The notes under the pieces are model-generated. The model was not told where the DNA came from. It did not search any database and saw only the letters and a list, made by a program, of their open reading frames with translations. 64,000 bases of DNA from Kryptolebias marmoratus. Lineage: Eukaryota > Chordata > Actinopteri > Cyprinodontiformes > Rivulidae. Of the stretch, positions 1 through 11,800 are shown in pieces (position 1 is the first letter of the stretch; each line of letters opens with the position of its first letter). Where the stretch lies: the NCBI RefSeq assembly GCF_001649575.2, contig NC_051430.1, forward strand, positions 15,984,331 to 16,048,330, in the 5' to 3' direction. The translations under genes and the position numbers were made by a program.

Positions 1-690
1 GTGCAAACGTGTGAAAAGAAGTGATATGAAAAAGCAAAGCGGAAGAAAAACAAACACTGAGGATGAGAAGCAGGCGGAAGCCAGTAAAGCCTGGTGACCT
101 GGGTCAACTCTCTCAGATACACATCACTAAGAGGGGCTATAAAAGTTCAAGAGGAGGTGTCTCTGTCGATCCAGAGAAAATAAACCCAAGCCTGACTATA
201 CAAGGACATCAGCATGGAACACACGGAGGCCAAGCCTGAGTAACAACAACAAGCAACAGGAACAAAATCTACATCCATCATTCAAGGGCAGACCCAGTGC
301 ATCTTACATGAAGGAGCGCAATTTTTCCATATAGGTTTGCTTTTGCACATATTTTTCAGAACATGCATACAGAAATTTTACTCATTGGGCCTTGCACTTT
401 GGAAAGGGATGTTTGCATGGGCACAAGGTGCCCAGATCTTACCACATGTTTATGAAGTGTGAACTGTAATAACCAGATATTACTTCTATAAGTTCTATAT
501 GGTGTATATTAGTAGACTTCATATTATACCAACCAAAAACAGCCTTTCATATATGCAAGCCAAACATATACATCCTTCACTCCTATAGGAATATACAAAA
601 TGTGACCACATAAATATACCAAAACCACAGGGACTCCATGCAGCCAGCAAAAATAACCAACAACACAGGCTGTTCATCATCACTTATTGT
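1..690. other. Non-coding stretch, nothing specific
   Basis: Ordinary AT-rich sequence with no supportable exon, RNA or repeat. A TATA-like CTATAAAAG lies at 137-145, but there is no other promoter feature or downstream open frame, so I do not call a promoter. Confidence 0.6.
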
Positions 691-694
691 TGTA

Positions 695-905
695 TGTACA
701 TGCTGTGGCTTTGCCGGAACATGATTGGTTGGAGCATTCATCAATCTGATAGTGATCAGTCCCATATAGGGGAGATTAATCATTAGCTCTGCAGGGGCAA
801 ATGCTTGGCACGGCAGATAGTGATTATTGATGGGTTAATCCCAAATCCATGGCTTTGCATTCAGGCAACAGCCTCAAGGTATATCATGCTAATTTTTTTA
901 TTGCT
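695..905. promoter_or_regulatory. Candidate conserved non-coding element
   Basis: This is complex sequence between AT-rich flanks. It carries GATTAATCATTAG at 774-786 and GGGTTAATCCC at 832-842, a palindrome-like pair of TAATCC-type (Otx/Pitx class) homeodomain cores, plus TGATTATTGATG at 821-832. There is no open frame of note. An enhancer role is inferred from motif density only; conservation was not tested. Confidence 0.4.
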
Positions 906-2556
906 TTCTTATTAAAACATTGGGATATGTTGGAAATATGCAATGTAGTAATGTTGCAGGGGGGAAATTAGGCACATTATGGTTATTGCATCGTCTTAAT
1001 ATCAATAAATTAGTACATGTACCTTTAGCAAATTATAAATCTGCAAATTTCAATTCACTTTGAAGACTAACAAATTCCCTGGGAATATGATGGTACCGCT
1101 AATAAAGGACCTGAATTCATCCTGTCTCTATCTTTCCAGTTTTTCTTTTTTTAATCCCTGTTCTCTTTCCACTCTTTTTTTTCTCTCCTGCTTGTAAGTG
1201 ATGTTTTGCAGAAGTGCTTTTAAAAGCCCCAGAGGGTAAATAGTGCTCGAAAAGTAAACACAAATGAGCTGACCTTGCCAGAGCTTTGGCTCTTGACAGC
1301 AGAGCTGCTTTAAGACTTCAAACAGCAAGGGTCACAACTATAAACAAATCTATCTCAATGCCAGAAACACACACACGCACATATACACACACATACATAT
1401 TGAAAGAAGGCAAACATATTTCTGACAAAAAAACTTAATTCATGAAAACTTCATAAAGAGGCTAAAAATGAAAAGGAGAAAAACGATAGACAGTGAAAAA
1501 AATAAAAAAATAAAATAGACGCTTGTGGTGGTGGAGTCTTCCCATGGCTAAAAATTTTTAGTGGTTAAGAAATGACAAAGGAGGAGATGAAGCAATAACA
1601 TAACAGAGAACAAGGTGAAAAATTCCTCACCAGTACATTTAAAGACGGATGTGAGTCATCTCACCTGCTATCTGTTCTGTTTTAACCTAAAGATCACAGT
1701 TCATGGTTTTTAAGTTTTAAACAGCAAGAATTGTATCGAGTAGGCTAAGTAACCTGACTAGCTTTAATAGTGTATGTTTAAGTTCTGAATAACAACCAGA
1801 AATAATGTTTATTTATTTATTTTTTATACCAAACAGACCGTGAATAGCTAAAATAAAGTAAAAATGCATAAACTCAAAATGTGTCAGGACTGGGAAATTA
1901 AGAAAAGGTGTTAATTGTTTGTTTGATGTTTTCTTACTATCAAATATATAACAAAAAAAAAACAGAACAACTATGTAAAAAAAATGATTTGGAAGAGAAA
2001 AAATGCATTTAATGCGTTTATTGACATATGTTGCACATGGGTGAAAGGGTGCCAGTTGATATTCCAGAAAGTTAAAATGGTGCTGACATATTCTCCAACA
2101 CTGACAGAGCATTGCAGAGATAGATACGGATATGTATGTAAAACTAATCACAGTAAAATTGCAAATATCAAATAATAAAGCTTTGAAGACTGACTTCTCA
2201 GCTCCTGATTCACAATAAGTAGAAGAGTTTGGTATTGCTCACAAAAAAAAGACGTCCCAAAGTGAGTAAAAAGAAGTCAAAAGTGTCAGCACCTTGCAAA
2301 GTAATTGCTGAAGAGCCAACTGTGACACATACGCTGTTCAAAACTTCAAGGATACATTATGCTCTTGTTATTCTCTTGGACAGTAAAATGTCACTACACC
2401 TACAACATTTATCAGTGTGCACAGTACTTGCCATCTCAACTCATAATACAAAGAAAACATGGAGCCTTCTTTGCTCTCAGACCTGAGCTATAGTCCTTGG
2501 AGAATCCTCCATTTCCAGAGCCGGATGCCCTGGATTTGGGCAGTCTAGAGAATGTG
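906..2556. other. Non-coding AT-rich stretch
   Basis: It holds many A and T runs and a degenerate CA-rich patch around 1365-1400. Short open frames on both strands (for example 1813-2151 minus, 1984-2175 plus) overlap each other and translate to low-complexity residues, so they are not called as genes. Confidence 0.55.
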
Positions 2557-2580
2557 GTGTGTGTGTGTGTGTGTGTGTGT
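2557..2580. repeat. (GT)12 microsatellite
   Basis: Twelve uninterrupted GT units, read directly. On the opposite strand this is the usual vertebrate CA repeat and is likely polymorphic in length. Confidence 0.95.
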
Positions 2581-3534
2581 CTCCTTAGGGCAGTGTTTGT
2601 CATGTCGAAGAATCTTGTTATATACTCCATGTCCCTCAGCCCTGTGATAAGTCATCGTTATAGCTGGGAAACCTGGCAACCCAGTGATAAGGGAGCCATG
2701 TTCAATCACTACCTCAGCCAATATTTCAAATTCGATATTGTTTTCCGGTAGTGGAAGTTCCCTCCCTTCAGCCTACATACACTCACCACAGACGCATAGG
2801 GCCACTTCTTTTTTTTCTATTCCTGTCTTCTTTTGTCTATGCTGCTCTTTCCGTCTGTCTCTCCCAACAGGGAGTGAGAGGATGATCAGTGTCTGTAACC
2901 CTGCTAGAAAGAGGAGGTAATGTTAACACAGAGCAGCGCCTGTCATGCCAATAAGACATAATGTTCTTTACTAAGGAGGAGGAAGAAGGATTATTCACAA
3001 GAAAAGAAAAACACTACTCAATCTCAACTTTCTAAATATACACACACACAAGCTCAGAGGGTTTGTTTTGTTTTTAAAAACTCCAATATGGAGAAGAAAT
3101 GAAACTGATACTGGCAAAGTTGTGTTTCATTCACTTTATCTTAAAGCATAAAAGGTCAGAAATGAACAATAGTTACTAAATTAAAGTAGCTTTGTTACTG
3201 AAGAAGGAAAATGAACCCCTGAGTGCTCATTATACCATACAAAGTGAAGTAGAAAAATCTACTTCTTCTGAACTTGCACTGTGAAGATATGTGAACAGCG
3301 GTTGTGTAAACATGCCTACATACACTCCCTTCTTGGTTTAGTAGTTCTGAGTTTCTTCTTGTAAAAGCCTACCAAAGCACCACAGACATCAGTTGAGGTC
3401 TGAACACATTTGACGTGTGAGAGGGCCGGTCTTGCTATCATAAGCATCATCCCATCAACACAGTGTCCTCTAAACTTCTTGTGAGCTCCCTCCTCTGTCT
3501 AACTCTCATAAAAAAAAGAAAAAAAAAGTTGATG
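2581..3534. other. Non-coding stretch
   Basis: Mixed sequence with a pyrimidine-rich patch around 2805-2870 and a short CA run near 3038-3050. I see no supportable gene or regulatory element. Confidence 0.5.
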
Positions 3535-3700
3535 GGTTCAGCTTGGGAAGGCAATGCTCCCGCGGCTGTGTTTATACAGCTTTAAGAGAAGGCAATTGAG
3601 CAGGTGCATGGCGCTGTAAGTACAACCGCAATCCACCGCTAAGAGGATTAAAAGCTAGGATGATATCTTTCTAGTAAATAACATTTCTCTGTAAAGAAAA
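3535..3700. promoter_or_regulatory. Candidate regulatory element
   Basis: It contains an intact CCGCGG at 3560-3565, unusual in this CpG-poor window, an E-box CAGGTG at 3601-3606 next to GGCGC, and GGATTAAAAG near 3645. The flanks are simpler. Function is inferred; it could also be unique non-functional DNA. Confidence 0.3.
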
Positions 3701-4560
3701 TACAGCAATAATGGGAGCGCTTCTCATTCGCCTGGCTTCATCCGCTTTGCATTGGAAGACAAAAAGTAAGTGAGAGGGAGGGAAAGAATGAGTTTATATG
3801 GGCTGAGGAAGAGAAAAAAATAACAGGTGATAAGCCTCTCCAAACTGGCCTGTGTAACGGCGTTCAGTATGGAGGGAGTAGAACCAGGGGATAAACAGCA
3901 TACTGGTTGATATACTTTCCTCTCTCTACACTGTAATCCCAAAAGCTATACCCCAAAAAGTATGCATTATATGCATCACAAGCATTTCAAACATGTAGTA
4001 ACTTCTCTCAGGGAGTCCCTTTCATAAATGAGCTAAGCTTCTGTGCTGCATCGCCTTCAAAACTGGCAAGAAGAGGATGCTCATAGCAAAGTAAATTGAG
4101 ATAAATCACTGAGAATAAAATTTCCTCATCAAAATGGGCTCTGGAATGATCACATGAGCTTTTCTTTGCTGACAAGCGTTGCCAGTGCCAGAGAATGGCA
4201 TTATTTATCCTCATTTAAGCTGTAGCTTCATGTTCAGTTGTGCTACAGCTGCCCAGTCATAGTAGTGCAATATCAGACTCTGTGGTCAACATAGAGGTTA
4301 TCTGCCACTCACAGCAGGACTAAGGCAAGCCTTATAATAAAAGGAGAACACCTGGCCTGTGTCTATGTGACCAGTCTGGACTGCTATTCTTCCTGAGTGT
4401 CTTTCTCATTGCTTTTAATTTCTCAATTCCTTTGGAGCAGTGTTCCATGTCAACTTGGGGGTCCTTCTCCTCTTGTTCACTCATAAAGAGAAAAGTGCTG
4501 GATGTTTACACCTGCTAGCCTCACTCAAAGCCTAGGGGTGGAGTTTGCGAACTGCCCACT
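3701..4560. other. Non-coding stretch
   Basis: No recognised exon, RNA or transposon. Minus-strand open frames at 3724-3942 and 4008-4214 match no known family and lack plausible splice contexts. Confidence 0.5.
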
Positions 4561-4579
4561 CTCTCCTCCCTGCTCCTCC

Positions 4580-4690
4580 CTCTCCTATAGGAAACAATCA
4601 GCCTGTTACGAAGGCATCAATAGCTCGCCCAGCTGGAGTCTCCCTTTAGCTACCAAGCGTAGATAGGACGTAACTCCGCATTTGTGTGTG
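4580..4690. promoter_or_regulatory. Weak candidate regulatory element
   Basis: Follows a pyrimidine-rich tract. It contains a SOX-like AACAAT at 4593-4598 and several retained CpGs (TTACGAAG, GCTCGCCC, AGCGTAG, GGACGTAA) within about 90 bases. This is the only reason for the call. Confidence 0.25.
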
Positions 4691-4699
4691 AGTGTGAGC

Positions 4700-6405
4700 A
4701 TGTGCACAATCAGTGTTGTGATGAGCACAGTTCAAAACACACTCCATGACCCAAGTGGATGGGTGGGGCAGCGGACTCTTTTCCACCTCATATCACACAA
4801 TGTGGCCAATTCTGTTGCCCTATGGAGTGGAGAGAGAAGGAGGGTAAAGTTCTGGTCTTGAGTGGTTATGAAGCCCTAGATCAGTGACCCAGGAGGACAA
4901 TAGGGGCTCTCATGAACAGGCCCTCCACTTACTCTCCAACATGACTAAGTTAATCCCCTGAGCCAGCCATCTTACCATTAGAACTGAAGCACAGAGTTAG
5001 CCTAATTACATGCAAAAAAAAATAAAGGCATGGTTCAAGTAGTGAATCAAAACTTAGGTACAATGTTGTTACTGCAATGATTTGTAATTACAAGATTAGG
5101 ACATTTGTCCTGGGAAAAACAGGAAAAAAAGGTTTTTAAACAACAACTTTTCTGCATTAATGATATTGTCTTCTAACTAATTTACACCTGATACAAAATG
5201 ACCAAACAACATGCACAGTGATGCATTAAACAGGAACAAATATTGGAATGTTTTTTTTCTAAGATATAATAAAACATAACTGAGATTAAAATCTATTTTT
5301 TGCAACCCATTGTGCAAGTATGCATGTAATGTATGTGGAACAGTTAAGAGGTTTTAGGTACCTACTTTACAGTAGATTTAAACAAAACAATAACACGTGA
5401 ATACACTCTTTGGCAGCATGTTTTTTTTTTTTTAACAAAGCTGAATAACCCTATTATAAACATAGTCAAAGCATACCTAGAAAGAGAAAAGTAAGGAGAA
5501 GAGAATAAGTTAGAAAAGCAATAATCCTATCAAATCCATGGAGGGCCATTACAAGACTTCAGAACCTCTGCCAGCAGGGATACAGTGCGTACCAAGAGAT
5601 CAGAAGTCTTCTTCTCTAGCCAAAGGGAAATATTCAAAACAGAGCTACTGGGCTTTTTCTGTTTTAAAGAAACCTAAAATTGCTGCAAAAATATTCTAAA
5701 ACCCAAATGTAGTCTCAACTTTCTCTGCAAGGAAATGATCACGATGAAATATGTAACTTGCTACACTAGCACCTCCTTGTTCCAAATACAACTGTGTCAC
5801 ATTCCCAAAGTGGATTCCCTCCATAATAACTAACATTTCAGACAATTGACTGATACTAAAAAGAGGAGAAGGAGGTTATTAAAGGTAGATGGGATCTATT
5901 AACTAATTGTCAACCAGACTTTCTTGGAAGTATTTAAAAAACAACTGAAGATTTGTATTGCATTTTTCTTTTTTCAGTCACTATATTACAACAATATCCC
6001 AGTTGATGAGATGATCTGAATTTTTTGAACTTCCATGACTTGTTTAATTGTTGACATTATAATAAGTTAAAAATTTGCTTTAGAGGTTTGTAACTAGTAT
6101 ACAACTTTGTCCATGGTTTCTAACTTTTGTCAGTCGTTTTTTCTTCATGCAGGTTTTTGCTTATTTCAGGGTTAGTATTGTGAAATGGCACAACAAACTG
6201 CACCCTTTTTTCCCCTTTTATGCACCTTTTAGCCCTCTACCTTCCTTCAGTTTTACCTTCCAGACTGACACGGCACATTTCTTTCATCCCAAAGGTTTCA
6301 AAGATTCTCTCCTCCCTGAATACAAAACACTGCTGCCTCTTGAACTTTTGATGGTGGCTAAAAAGGACAAGAAAGCCAGAAACACCTCTGTATAAAGACA
6401 TCACA
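4700..6405. other. Non-coding AT-rich stretch
   Basis: It contains a T13 run at 5421-5433, an A-rich stretch near 5121-5130, and no gene or repeat family I recognise. The plus-strand frame at 6147-6395 is pyrimidine-rich low complexity. Confidence 0.55.
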
Positions 6406-6411
6406 GACAAG

Positions 6412-6434
6412 GTTCAGGTGTAGTTCACCTGAAC
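6412..6434. promoter_or_regulatory. Perfect 9-bp inverted repeat with paired CAGGTG/CACCTG E-boxes
   Basis: The left arm GTTCAGGTG (6412-6420) and right arm CACCTGAAC (6426-6434) are exact reverse complements around a 5-base spacer (TAGTT). Each arm contains the CAGGTG/CACCTG core that zinc-finger factors of the ZEB and Snail families, and E-protein bHLH dimers, are known to bind. Paired cores are typical of bipartite ZEB sites. Binding here is inferred from sequence only. Confidence 0.45.
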
Positions 6435-6779
6435 TCCATCCATATTCAAAAGATTTTTCTTCTTCTCTTTCTGTTTCTAGCTAGCCTTTCCTGTCTAGTT
6501 GTAACTCTGGAGAAGAGAAAGGCCTAAGGTAGGATTCTTAAACGCATGGCAAAGCTGTCCATGGCCCCTGGAAAATGGACAGTTAAAAGGACTTATGCTG
6601 AAAATGCCGGCCAAAGGCCTGAAGGTCCTGATGAAATTGTTTTAATGAACATCTTCTAAAAGAAATTGTCAAAGTCAACAGGGGATAAAGGAGACATGGA
6701 TGGACTATATATGCTGAGGCTTTTCATTTGTCAGTACTGAGTCTGAGACAAGAAGGCTACAAGGAAAGGATAATGTTCA

Positions 6780-7040
6780 AGGATCTTTGTATGAAGCATT
6801 GATTACTGTTTCCCACGTACTTTAATCAGCCTGTACTGACACTTTACCACTGCCAGAGAAGGACACCCCATTGTCTTGGAGATAGAAAACACAAGAGTTT
6901 AGGTGGTCCATATGCCACACTAATTGTTTATTGACTGTTCACAGCAAGGAGGAAGATAATTAGGGTCATTAACTAGTGTAACTAAGCAGACACAAGTTGT
7001 CAATTCCAGATCCCACCAGGCTCATTCACTCTATTGTAAC
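6780..7040. promoter_or_regulatory. Candidate conserved non-coding element
   Basis: Homeodomain-like cores recur: ATTGATTAC near 6799, TTTAATCAGC near 6831, TAATTGTTTATTG at 6921-6933 and GATAATTAG at 6955-6963. There are no simple repeats until the tract after 7100. Reads as an enhancer-type element; conservation not tested. Confidence 0.38.
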
Positions 7041-7391
7041 AAGCTGAGTGGTATAACTGGTGTCTTTCCATGGGAAAACAGCTGGAGAAAGCACTTCTTT
7101 TCTGTTTTTATTATTCCACTGCCTCCTCTGTTCATCCTCCTCCTCTTCATTCCGTTTTTGTTTATTTTTCCTCCTACAGAGAGGGTCATATACATCCCCT
7201 TGTTGGCCATCATCCACTCCCTTTTTGCCCCGATGTACTTTAGATGTTGACATGAAGACAAACACACTTGCAGATTCATGGAAAATGTGCATAGGTGACA
7301 CCATGTATTAAAGGGGGTTATTAATACAGCTCGATTGCAATAGGCTGATGCAATGTGCATACACCCAATGGTAACAATCACATGCAATAAA

Positions 7392-7393
<2 letters not shown>

Positions 7394-7434
<41 letters not shown>
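7394..7434. repeat. (TA)n microsatellite
   Basis: About 41 uninterrupted bases of alternating A and T, followed by an A-run. The short minus-strand open frame across it encodes only alternating Ile and Tyr and is an artefact of the repeat. Confidence 0.95.
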
Positions 7435-7439
<5 letters not shown>

Positions 7440-7899
7440 AATAAAATATATATGAATGATCATCAAAAAAGTTTGTGACAAAAAAAAGAGGAAAAAAACA
7501 TGTGAACTTTGAATGAAAACAACCTCCTCTTTGGTTTTGTGGTGTTTTGGAATACCAGAACAGACTGCTTTGATACACTGATAACCTTGAATGTGGAGGT
7601 CAAGGGAGTCATGAAATATTTCAAGAGCAACAGTGTCAACTGTACTGTTTTACCTTACTCCCCTCTTTTGTGTTCAGATAACTATTTACTCCCTTCTAAA
7701 AGCCAGAATGTGAAGTAAAATATTGAAACTATTCAAATTTTCACTATTCCTCCAAATCAAGTTGTGAAACTCAAGATCATCGTCATTGATTTTTAAGTAA
7801 CAGCTTAGGGAAGTATGACAGAAATTAAATACATTACCTATATGTAAAGTGGCCTTTTAGTTTCACTTCTTCACCTTGCTGTGTTCACTGACAAGGACT
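7435..7899. other. Non-coding stretch
   Basis: AT-rich, nothing specific. Short frames here (for example 7509-7718 plus) match no known protein. Confidence 0.5.
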
Positions 7900-8140
7900 T
7901 CCACTTCAAAGATAATGAGAAATGGTCCTACAGGCACACTTTTTAATAAAGCAAGGAGCCTGTTTGGATTTTCTCTAGTGGAATTTGTATTAAGCGGGTG
8001 TCGAGGAGGTGTTGAAAAGGTCCAAGTGAAACTGGCTTTTGTGAAGACGCCCGTGGGTCCTAAGGCTCCGGATCATGTGAGCAAAATCATCAGTTACTCC
8101 CAGATGTTATCAGGTCACCCCAGCAGTTATGCCTGAACTC
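7900..8140. promoter_or_regulatory. Candidate conserved element, also open in one frame
   Basis: Several CpGs are retained (GCGGGTGTCGAGG, GAAGACGCCCG, GCTCCGGATC) in otherwise CpG-poor sequence. The plus-strand frame 7876-8136 stays open for 86 codons through it, but I recognise no domain, and there is no convincing acceptor or donor. A non-coding element is more likely than an exon; an alignment that shows or lacks third-position drift would decide. Confidence 0.33.
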
Positions 8141-9539
8141 CCTAGGGACAGACAAACACACAGCTGGGGAAGACATTTGGACACAGAATTTTCAACCCCA
8201 ACCAGAAAAAATAGGCTACGGGGGATTTTCTCCTGCGTGTCAAATGTATGCTAGTGAGACTAAATGTGTGGGTAATTGAGAGAACACAAGAAGAGAACTG
8301 TGGTTTGTGGGTGTGTGAGTGTGTATGTGTTGCCATGTACCTGTAAATTTATCCATGTAAAAGTAGTCAACCAGTTTTATTTTGTTCCATGAAACATGAC
8401 AGCTTCTGCAAAACACACGGAAAAAAGATAGATAGAAAGAAAAAAGAAAAGTGTATGTTTGACTGTAGGAGTAGCAACTAACACAAATATAATTTACTAG
8501 TAAAATAAAAAAAGAAGTTGAAGTAAGTAACATATATCACTACTTACTGTAACCCCAAAACCTCTGTTGCTAAGTTATGGAGCAGAAGTAAAAGCAAAGC
8601 ATAATCAATGGAAAAGAGGCCATTTGTTAGAAACTGTCAACAGAAGCAAGGCCTGCCAGCCTGGAGTCCCCATGTCAAAACTGCTTATTTGGGGTGCCAC
8701 TTGAACTTGGCAAGGCCTCAAGAAGAAGAACCAGGGGTTAACCTGCTACAACATTAAATGTCACCCCAGCTCTTCCTTACAATGAAAGACATGCAAAGTG
8801 GCTTACATCAACCACAGTCATTAAGAATCCATGACCTTGCATTTCTTTATTCTGCTCCTTGTAAACCTCTGAATTTGTTTTAAAATGCATGAAAAAAAAT
8901 GATAAATGAAAGTTAAAATATTGTTATATTAAAATATGGGCAATTAACACTAACAAATGTTTGTGATTTCATAATGTTTTTGTCAGTAAAGACACTCATG
9001 AGTTTTGATGAATCAAACTTATATGTAATATATTTTGAGCCAGATATACTATATCTGTCAGTAAAGCAGTCAACAAAATGTTTTTAACTTCCTGTCTCCC
9101 TGTTGTTTCTTCCATTTCCTAATTTCTTAAATAATGCTACTCATACAATGTAGGCTTTTTCATCCATTATGGATCAATCCCATATTTGATTTTGTTTGTT
9201 GTGTGCCAAGTGTCAATGTGCACAAGTCAAAGGGAAGCAGCCCTTTGTTTCATCCTATTAATAAACACTAAAGCATTTAATATTTCATTTCCTCTACCAA
9301 AGGGCCTGTGAGACGTCACCGTGTTTAACATCCGGTGTCTGCGAAACTCCTCTCACTTTCTGTCTCTCCTGATCCCCTTTCTGCCTTTTGAGTTTGTTTG
9401 CAACCAAAGTGCCTGCACAGGACTGTGTTCTGTAACTTATTTAAAAAGGGTTCATTCCTCTGAAAGCAGTTCCACCCGCAGGACCGACCGCAGCTTTGAC
9501 TCGACTTTGTACGTCTATTAATAAATTAACTATTCTGTC
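8141..9539. other. Non-coding stretch
   Basis: Includes a degenerate GT-rich patch near 8300-8335 and AT-rich sequence 8870-9070. No supportable feature. Confidence 0.5.
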
Positions 9540-9860
9540 ACAATCTGAAGGAAAGATTCAATTATTCACAAATTGCGATGCATAATTCCATCAACCACAT
9601 TTTAAGCGGGGCTATGAATATTGTTTTGCCATTTTACTTTGGGTAATTAAAGCAGTAAATCTTTTTGTGCGGCACATAACACTGACTCTTTGGTTCACGT
9701 TACAATGAAAAAGGAAAACAATACGCATTTTCTGTGATGGTGTAGCCAGCATTAATCAACAGATACAGGTATGAATATGCATGCAGTGGTTTAGTTAACA
9801 TCTCTTATTGGAATATAAATCACTCATTTATTGGCAATCTTTCAGCTGTGGAGGACGGGA
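9540..9860. promoter_or_regulatory. Candidate conserved non-coding element
   Basis: About 320 bases of complex, AT-rich sequence with retained CpG (TTGCGATGC, AAGCGGGG, GTGCGGC, ATACGCA). Homeodomain-like cores are present (GGGTAATTAA at 9641-9650, AGCATTAATC near 9749) with octamer-like ATGCAT steps. One of the more convincing enhancer-like blocks in the window, judged by composition and motif density; no functional or conservation evidence is available here. Confidence 0.45.
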
Positions 9861-10063
9861 ACAGGCAGGCGAGAGCAGGAGGGTGAAGGGAAGAAGCAGA
9901 AACATATTGAAAGGGTGAGGATGGAAGAGAGAAGTTGGAAAGAGTGGGTGTGAAAGAGTTCGAAAGACAAAAGATTTTTGAGTTTGTATGTGTTTGCATG
10001 CATGCTTAGGAGATAGAGAGATTAGTTTACCAGATCAAGTGTGTCCTCTGGCTCTTTTACACT

Positions 10064-10101
10064 CAATTTGGGGAAACCGCATTCATTTGGGGAAACATGC
10101 A
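10064..10101. repeat. Short direct tandem duplication
   Basis: CATTTGGGGAAAC-like units occur twice in a row (about 10064-10083 and 10084-10101) with few differences. It looks like a local slippage duplication. Confidence 0.7.
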
Positions 10102-10331
10102 CAGCGTCTCCCCCTCTCCACCGCTTTGTGTCTCACACCTTCTTCATTCGCTCCCTCCAGATGAAGACTCAGCGTGCTCACAGCTCCTCTGCCATATGTC
10201 TCAGCTGAGACAAAAGTGCCTCTTAGGGGTTTTTCTTACAGTATTTTTCTTCAGTCACACAGTATGCCCATGGTCGCTGCACCAACCCAATTAACAGGAA
10301 GCCCATAGCTCCCCCAGGTCAGATAAAGACA

Positions 10332-10355
10332 CCCCCCCCACACACACACACACAC
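10332..10355. repeat. C8 run and (CA)8 microsatellite
   Basis: A C8 run (10332-10339) passes directly into CA repeats ending at 10355. A degenerate CA-rich tract continues to about 10400. Confidence 0.9.
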
Positions 10356-10399
10356 CTCCTCTTCTTTTCTTTTTTACTCTCTCATACACACAGACACAC

Positions 10400-10970
10400 A
10401 CAATGCCACACATAGCCTCTCAGTGTGCTCTCTGCTGCCCCCTCTGACCTCTCTGAACTTTACAAAGATAACAGCTGCTCAACATCCACTTACACTGACA
10501 CAAACAATGGCAACAGCAATTTAGTACTGAACAATAATTGGGTGCATGGGGTGTATATGTAAAGATAAACAATCAAGTTTAAATGACTCTTATCTCTGAG
10601 GTTTCCCTATGTAACTGCACATAAATATATAAACATTTTATAAATACAACATGTTTAAAGACATTTCACTAAATCTCAGTTTTTGTTGAAGGACATTTTT
10701 AAAAGTAAACTTTGCCAAAGGCAAAAAAATAAATAAAAGCTTTACTTCCACATTTTCTTTGCAAAAAATCTTTGTGTGTATTTATGGCTACCTGGTATCC
10801 CTAATGCCAAACAGTCAAGCAGTGTGTGACCAAAACATCCTGACATGTCAACAGACTAGAGAGCAGAGGCTGAGAAAACAGGATGACTTCTGAGGCCACA
10901 AACACATCAATCAACCTCTTGCCCATCCTCTTTGCTCCTTCTTTCCCCATCTCAGGTCCTCTTTTTCTGT
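10400..10970. other. Non-coding stretch
   Basis: Mixed and AT-rich sequence with no gene or element I can support. Confidence 0.5.
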
Positions 10971-11030
10971 CACACACACAAACAAACACGCACCCACACG
11001 CACACACACACCCACACACATATATGCACA
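10971..11030. repeat. Imperfect (CA)n microsatellite
   Basis: CA repeats interrupted by AAACA, CGCAC and CCCACA steps, then TATATG. The minus-strand frame at 10801-11037 is a translation of this repeat. Confidence 0.9.
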
Positions 11031-11149
11031 AACTCAAACACTAGTAGGCTGTCTCAATTAACCCATGGTTAATCTTGGACCTCCCGTAGCAACTTCTAAA
11101 AGGGATCTGGGTAGAACGGGAGATGGTATCTGCCAGGAAGATTACAGTG

Positions 11150-11340
11150 CGACAGGAAGATCAAAGAGGGCTGGACTTTGGGCCCCGGCGATTAGCGGTA
11201 ATTAAATAAAGTATGTCTGTTTAAACTTCATTAGCAGCTGGGCGTTTGCTCCACCAGAGTGGGCACAACTCAACCATCCTTAATTAAAAGATAATCCACA
11301 GGATCGCCCCTAATCTCCTTCCAAAATATGCACTCCTCTT
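11150..11340. promoter_or_regulatory. Candidate conserved non-coding element (homeodomain-rich)
   Basis: It holds GATTAGCGGTAATTAAATAA at 11190-11209, TTAATTAAAAGATAATCC around 11280-11297 and CCTAATCTCC near 11309, so three GATTA/TAATC cores plus two TAATTA cores in about 130 bases, with CpG kept in GGCGATTAGCGG and GATCGCCC. This pattern is common in vertebrate developmental enhancers; the target gene is not visible. Confidence 0.45.
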
Positions 11341-11509
11341 CACCCATGACGGTGGTTTTCAGTCCACAACTACCACAGAACAGTCCGGTGGGTGGAGGTG
11401 AGCGTTAAAGCTGCCAACAGTCTGAATAACAGCCAGGCGAGTGTGTTGCTCCTTGCTCCCCTCTCCCAACCCCCCGACCTGGAGAGGAGCAGAGACGAAA
11501 AAACCTGCC

Positions 11510-11800
11510 CCCGATAACATCAATTTAGCATGCTATTATCTCCAATGGTGGAAAACTACACTCTGGCAAAGTCTGACATAAATCTTGGAGAGCTGGGGGG
11601 ACATTGAATATGCATGAGCTGAAACAGATATGACACTGCTGGCACATTAATATTCTTGTCACTGGAGGTTTTCAAACTTTCAAGTCGATGACTTGAGTGA
11701 ATCCAGTCTGGAGTTTCCATAAAACAGGGCAAAAGAATATTATACATAATTAAAGACCTACAAGCTTCTGAACTCTGAGGGCGAAAAGAAAGAGAAAAAT
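11510..11800. promoter_or_regulatory. Candidate conserved non-coding element
   Basis: Complex sequence with a CCAAT core near 11543, TTAATATTC near 11647, ATAATTAAAG at 11746-11755 and a perfect inverted repeat CAAGTC-GAT-GACTTG at 11681-11695. The minus-strand frame 11556-11819 is open but resembles no protein I know. Best read as regulatory DNA, by inference. Confidence 0.38.

Noticed and set aside
137..145. TATA-box-like CTATAAAAG
   Set aside because: Common by chance in AT-rich DNA, with no initiator, exon or CpG context.
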